A stretch of 64,000 nucleotides of DNA from Syntrophaceae bacterium UBA6109 (GTDB lineage: Bacteria > Desulfobacterota > Syntrophia > Syntrophales > UBA6109). The stretch spans positions 1 to 64,000 of the forward strand of contig DIWJ01000044.1 of NCBI GenBank assembly GCA_002428445.1. Direction: 5' to 3'. Position 1 is the first letter of the stretch; each line of letters begins with the position of its first letter. The position numbers and the translations under genes are program-made. Below are positions 60,892 to 64,000 of this stretch, piece by piece. The notes under the pieces were generated by a model. That model did no database searches. It was given only the letters and a program-made list of their open reading frames with translations, and was not told where the DNA came from.

Positions 60892-62400
60892 ATGAAGGAT
60901 ATCGTCCTGGTCTTCCCACGGGCACGTGAAAGTGTATGGAATATGCGGCTGGCCCTGGACGTCCTCGGCAAGCGGGCGTTTATTCCGCCATTGGGACTGG
61001 CCACTGTCGCCGCACTGACCCCATCGAGATACCGCGTGAGAATTGTCGACGAGGCAGTCGCGCCGATCGATTTTTCCATACCCTGTGACCTTGTCGGCGT
61101 GGCGGGATACACTTTCAATGCCGCGCGGATGCTGGAAATATCCCGATCTTTTCGCAAAAAAGGAGCGCTGACGGTTGCGGGCGGACCCTATTGCAAGACG
61201 GACACGGAAACCTGCCGCAGAGAGTTCGACGTGGTGTTTGCGGGAGAGGTGGAACGGACCTGGCCTCGCTTCCTGGAGGAGTGGGAGCAGGGACGCCACG
61301 CATCGCTTTATGATGAGCGGGAATTCGTAGACATGGCGGCCTCTCCCCCGCCGCGGTGGGACCTTGTGGACTTGGGGCAGTACACCAGCGGCATCGTGCA
61401 GACCACCCGCGGATGCATGTACGACTGCGAGTTTTGCGACGTGGTGACGCTGAATGGACGCGCGGTGCGCACCAAAACGGTTGAGGCCGCGGAAGCAGAG
61501 GTGCTGGAACTGATACGCCGGGACGTTTCCACCATCTGGATAGCGGACGACAACTTCACGGCCGACATTGCACACGCAAAGAGACTGCTCTCGCGGCTTG
61601 CAGCGATCAACTCTTCGGTGCGGCGGCCGGTGCGGTTCATCACCCAGATTACCGCGGAGAGAACGGCGGACGCCGAACTTCTCTCCCTGCTCAAAGCGGC
61701 AAACGTCTATGCCACCCTCATCGGCATCGAATCCGCCAACCGGGAAAGCCTGATCGAAACCGGCAAATGGCAGAACGTAAAGACGCCCCTTGCAGAGGCA
61801 GTGCGAAAGGTGCAGGCGCAGGGCATCTACGTCGTGGGAGGGATGATCGTGGGGTTCGACGCAGACGACAGGAATGTCTTCAGTTCGCAGGAGCGCTTTA
61901 TCGCCGAATCGGGTCTTATTCTCCCGGTGGTTTCGATGCTCAAGGCATCAAAAGGCACACGGCTGTGGAATCGATTGTCTGAAGAGGGGCGGTTGACAGA
62001 CGGGGACGACGGTGACTTTTATTCCGCCTGCAACTTCACTCCCTGCAACATGACGCGGGAGGAATTGGAAACGGGCTACCGGCATCTTCTGGAAACGGTG
62101 TTCGGCTACCCGCATTTCCTCAAGCGGTTCCAGAAGTTCATGGAACAAAGCGCCGCCGCCGGCCGCGCGGCGGAGAGAGAGTCGCTTTCCCTGAAAGACA
62201 TCGCATCGGGGCTGCGGGTCGTACGGCATTTCCTGTTCCAGGCGGGGCACGAGTCGAGGCGGTTCTTCCTGAAGGGACTTTATGCCGGATCACGGAACGG
62301 GATGCGCGGCGTGGCGGCGTTCGCGGAAACAGCGGTGTGGCTGGAGTCACACCGCTCTCACCTGCTGAAGGAAAAAGTCCCGTTGAGCCCTGAGCCGTGA
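60892..62400 (+). CDS. B12-binding-domain radical SAM protein
   Basis: A 502-residue enzyme. Residues 1-150 form a cobalamin-binding Rossmann domain (FIPPLGLATVAALTPSRYRVRIVDE; DLVGVAGYTFNAARMLE; TVAGGPYCKT). The radical SAM domain has the cluster motif C-M-Y-D-C-E-F-C near residues 176-183 and the SAM-binding strand IWIADDNFTAD. The C-terminal extension (about 400-495) is helical and rich in Arg/His; the family often has a DUF4070-like domain there. ATG 60892 matches the usual start (MKDIVLVFPRA); the upstream frame from 60748 is not conserved-looking. Members methylate or rearrange unreactive carbons, for example in hopanoid methylation. The substrate here is unknown. Confidence 0.87.
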   Translation: MKDIVLVFPRARESVWNMRLALDVLGKRAFIPPLGLATVAALTPSRYRVRIVDEAVAPIDFSIPCDLVGVAGYTFNAARMLEISRSFRKKGALTVAGGPYCKTDTETCRREFDVVFAGEVERTWPRFLEEWEQGRHASLYDEREFVDMAASPPPRWDLVDLGQYTSGIVQTTRGCMYDCEFCDVVTLNGRAVRTKTVEAAEAEVLELIRRDVSTIWIADDNFTADIAHAKRLLSRLAAINSSVRRPVRFITQITAERTADAELLSLLKAANVYATLIGIESANRESLIETGKWQNVKTPLAEAVRKVQAQGIYVVGGMIVGFDADDRNVFSSQERFIAESGLILPVVSMLKASKGTRLWNRLSEEGRLTDGDDGDFYSACNFTPCNMTREELETGYRHLLETVFGYPHFLKRFQKFMEQSAAAGRAAERESLSLKDIASGLRVVRHFLFQAGHESRRFFLKGLYAGSRNGMRGVAAFAETAVWLESHRSHLLKEKVPLSPEP

Positions 62401-62450
62401 TTGCCGGTGCGTCCGCCGGCGAGATTGCGGGTCGCACCGGCAATTCTTTT
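62400..62450. terminator. bidirectional rho-independent terminator after the radical SAM gene
   Basis: A perfect 12-bp stem, ATTGCCGGTGCG (62400-62411) with CGCACCGGCAAT (62433-62444), is followed by TTCTTTT. It overlaps the last base of the radical SAM stop codon and lies 12 bases from the end of the convergent haem-protein gene, so it may serve both. Confidence 0.75.
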
Positions 62451-62462
62451 CGAGAGCCCCAT

Positions 62463-63302
62463 TTACTTTTTGAGAACTTCTCGAATCTCTCCGGTCAATT
62501 GTGGAATCAGCTCCGGATGCCTGTCCGTGAGGATCACGCTGATGCCGGCCTTGAGCTCGTCCATGACGAATCCCTCCTTTGGGATTCCCGTCGGACCCTT
62601 CTCGCCGATGGGAGTACCATGGCACCGCAGGCAGGAGGCATTGTTGATGTAAACGGGTTTGCTGATTCTCACGACGCCATGATCCTTTTCGATGAATTCC
62701 GCGTCACGCACATAGCCTGGCTCGTTGATCTTCTCCAGGGCGGCGAGCTCCCACTTGTCGGCGATGTTGAATGGCGTGCCGGCCAGATAATCGCCTTTCG
62801 GGCGTGACGCCTGCTTAACATAGACTCCCGTTTTCTTCATGAAGGGGATGGTCCAGGCCTTGGTAAAGACGGCCGGAAGAAGCTTGAATTCCTTGGTCCT
62901 CAAAACTCCATCGCCGTCTCTGTCGAAAGCCGTCTGGTTTCCGGCGATCCCGGAACGGCCGGCATAGACAACATGAGCCAGATACAGGACGATTTGCCTT
63001 TCATCGGTTGTCTGGAAATCGCTCTTGATATTGCGCTGGGCAAGCTGTTTGGCAAATCCGTTCTCGATACTCTGCACGAATTTGGAGGGCGTCAGACGGT
63101 CGCTCTTGAACGTGCCGTCGGCATTCCTGTTGATTTCCGATTGCCTGGACTCGATCACCTCCCGCATGCACGTGTAGGCTTCCGACAGATAAAACGCCGC
63201 ATTCCTGCTCTTCGCAGGAATGCCGGCGGCCTGTGCCGCCGCACAATTCACTGCTGTGCTGAAGACGGCGAGACAGAAGACCGATACCAGCAATTTTTTC
63301 AT
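62463..63302 (-). CDS. exported DUF3365-like c-type haem protein with EF-hand loop
   Basis: A 279-residue predicted periplasmic protein. The N-terminus MKKLLVSVFCLAVFSTAVNC is a signal peptide. The DUF3365/Tll0287-like fold includes a single c-type haem site C224-x-x-C227-H228 (CLRCHG) near the C-terminus. An insert carries a perfect EF-hand loop, D127-R-D-G-D-G-V-L-R-T-K-E138. AAAGGGGGAC upstream supports the ATG at 63302 rather than an upstream start at 63329. DUF3365 domains occur as haem-based redox or gas sensors; here there is no attached kinase, so it may be a soluble redox or Ca-responsive sensor. No partner is adjacent. Confidence 0.82.
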   Translation of the reverse strand: MKKLLVSVFCLAVFSTAVNCAAAQAAGIPAKSRNAAFYLSEAYTCMREVIESRQSEINRNADGTFKSDRLTPSKFVQSIENGFAKQLAQRNIKSDFQTTDERQIVLYLAHVVYAGRSGIAGNQTAFDRDGDGVLRTKEFKLLPAVFTKAWTIPFMKKTGVYVKQASRPKGDYLAGTPFNIADKWELAALEKINEPGYVRDAEFIEKDHGVVRISKPVYINNASCLRCHGTPIGEKGPTGIPKEGFVMDELKAGISVILTDRHPELIPQLTGEIREVLKK

Positions 63303-63735
63303 AAGTCCCCCTTTCTTATTGAAGATCATGAAATCACCAGAGAATTTCCTCCGATTCCGGAGCCATGGATGATTTCATGTCAATCTTGGGCTATCTCTGG
63401 AGTGCTGAAATTTCCATCCCGCCTGCTGCCGGAAGCGGGCGGTGAAATTCGGGAAATGCAATCGACGGCTTTCTGCCGGATCACGAAAAGACTCGTAACG
63501 ACTTGGGCGCTATTAAGTGGCAGATATCGCTCTCGTGTCAAGAAAAATCTGGATTATTCCGGTCAAAGGACTTCTCGAATTTCGGGATGCGGGGGCCGGC
63601 GGGAGTTTTTCCTGCGCGGGTTTCCTTCCGATCAATAAGCGTTCTATAAATCAGTTGACTTCTTTATCTATCGATGTCAATTTATTGCGCATATTTATGA
63701 CACAGCCAAATGCGCATGGTGCGTGAGGTGCGGCC
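63303..63735. other. intergenic region, partly A/T-rich
   Basis: A 433-base gap between divergent genes. A 69-codon + strand frame (63517-63726) has no recognisable features. The stretch 63640-63720 is clearly more A/T-rich than its surroundings and contains TTGACT at 63655, so it probably holds the promoter of the lipoprotein gene at 63736, but no convincing -10 was found. Confidence 0.4.
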
Positions 63736-64000
63736 ATGAAAATGAAACGACTTTCGCTTATCTTGTTGGGCTGCCTGATTCCGCTTGTATTTCTGCTGTA
63801 TCCGACGGGCTACCTGATCCTGACGGGATGCGCGGAGACCCAGCATTATGAGCCGCAGTACAGTCCAATTCCCGATTACACTCGCGACCTGTTCTCGTTC
63901 CCCAAGTTCGTTCTTCCAATGGCCAAGCCTCCCGGCAGCGTGAACCTGACGGTGGTGAACATCATCCCCCAGTATAAAGACACGCTCACCCAGGAATATG
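63736..64000 (+). CDS. lipoprotein, 5' end only (runs off the window)
   Basis: An open frame from ATG 63736 to the end of the window, 88 codons visible. The N-terminus is basic followed by a long hydrophobic stretch (LSLILLGCLIPLVFLLYPTGYLILTGC) with a lipobox LTGC near residue 32, so it is probably exported and lipidated. The following part (YEPQYSPIPDYTRDLFSFPKF) is Tyr/Pro-rich and unfamiliar. No strong Shine-Dalgarno sequence is seen, apart from GAGGTG about 9 bases before the ATG. Confidence 0.65.
   Translation, partial: MKMKRLSLILLGCLIPLVFLLYPTGYLILTGCAETQHYEPQYSPIPDYTRDLFSFPKFVLPMAKPPGSVNLTVVNIIPQYKDTLTQEY

Noticed and set aside
63517..63726. A 69-codon + strand frame before the last lipoprotein gene.
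   Set aside because: No motif or start signal; it spans an A/T-rich, promoter-like region.

Overview
This is a GC-rich bacterial chromosomal window. Its gene content suggests an anaerobic Gram-negative bacterium of the Desulfobacterota ("Deltaproteobacteria") type, possibly near Syntrophales. The grounds are FadH-type Fe-S flavin oxidoreductases, a 2-hydroxyacyl-CoA-dehydratase-type activase, a cobalamin-type radical SAM protein, many lipoproteins with Gram-negative lipoboxes, and dispersed intergenic palindromes of a type common in that group. The assignment is an inference from gene content; no rRNA or tRNA gene was seen.

Layout. (1) 1-16.3 kb, all on the + strand, is a catabolic cluster: a DUF1932-type dehydrogenase, two OYE/2,4-dienoyl-CoA-reductase-like flavoproteins, a hydroxyisobutyrate-dehydrogenase-like enzyme, a metallo-beta-lactamase-fold hydrolase, a PxpB-PxpC-PxpA set (5-oxoprolinase/allophanate-hydrolase-like), a Gfo/Idh/MocA oxidoreductase, a class IV aminotransferase, an MmgE/PrpD protein, an aldo-keto reductase and an MFS carrier. 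It reads as uptake and stepwise breakdown of an unidentified, perhaps lactam- or amide-containing, acid. (2) 16.5-20.4 kb holds an unknown membrane protein and two tandem near-duplicate MFS carriers on the - strand. (3) 20.6-22.9 kb is a caspase-like lipoprotein. (4) 22.9-33.5 kb is a defence island bounded on both sides by clusters of dispersed palindromic repeats. It carries a rhuM remnant, an HTH-MNT/HEPN pair, a type I restriction-modification operon (hsdR-dinD-hsdS-rhuM'-hsdM) with ATGA overlaps, a HigBA-type toxin-antitoxin pair and, at its edge, a hotdog protein. (5) 33.7-47.0 kb contains three paralogous WD40-propeller/caspase lipoproteins, a small lipoprotein and a TPR-CHAT lipoprotein, interrupted by a five-gene housekeeping block. 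(6) 47.0-55.8 kb is one giant cyclic beta-1,2-glucan synthase gene on the - strand. (7) 56.0-60.4 kb is a split acyl-CoA dehydratase activase-related pair. (8) 60.9-64 kb has a B12-type radical SAM protein, a periplasmic DUF3365-like c-type haem protein, and the start of another lipoprotein.

The most unusual part is the set of five clan CD-type (caspase/CHAT) lipoproteins with intact His/Cys dyads. All are predicted to sit outside the cytoplasm, and three carry an N-terminal seven-bladed WD40 propeller followed by a conserved linker and an Ig-like module. The defence island looks as if it was inserted into this caspase locus.
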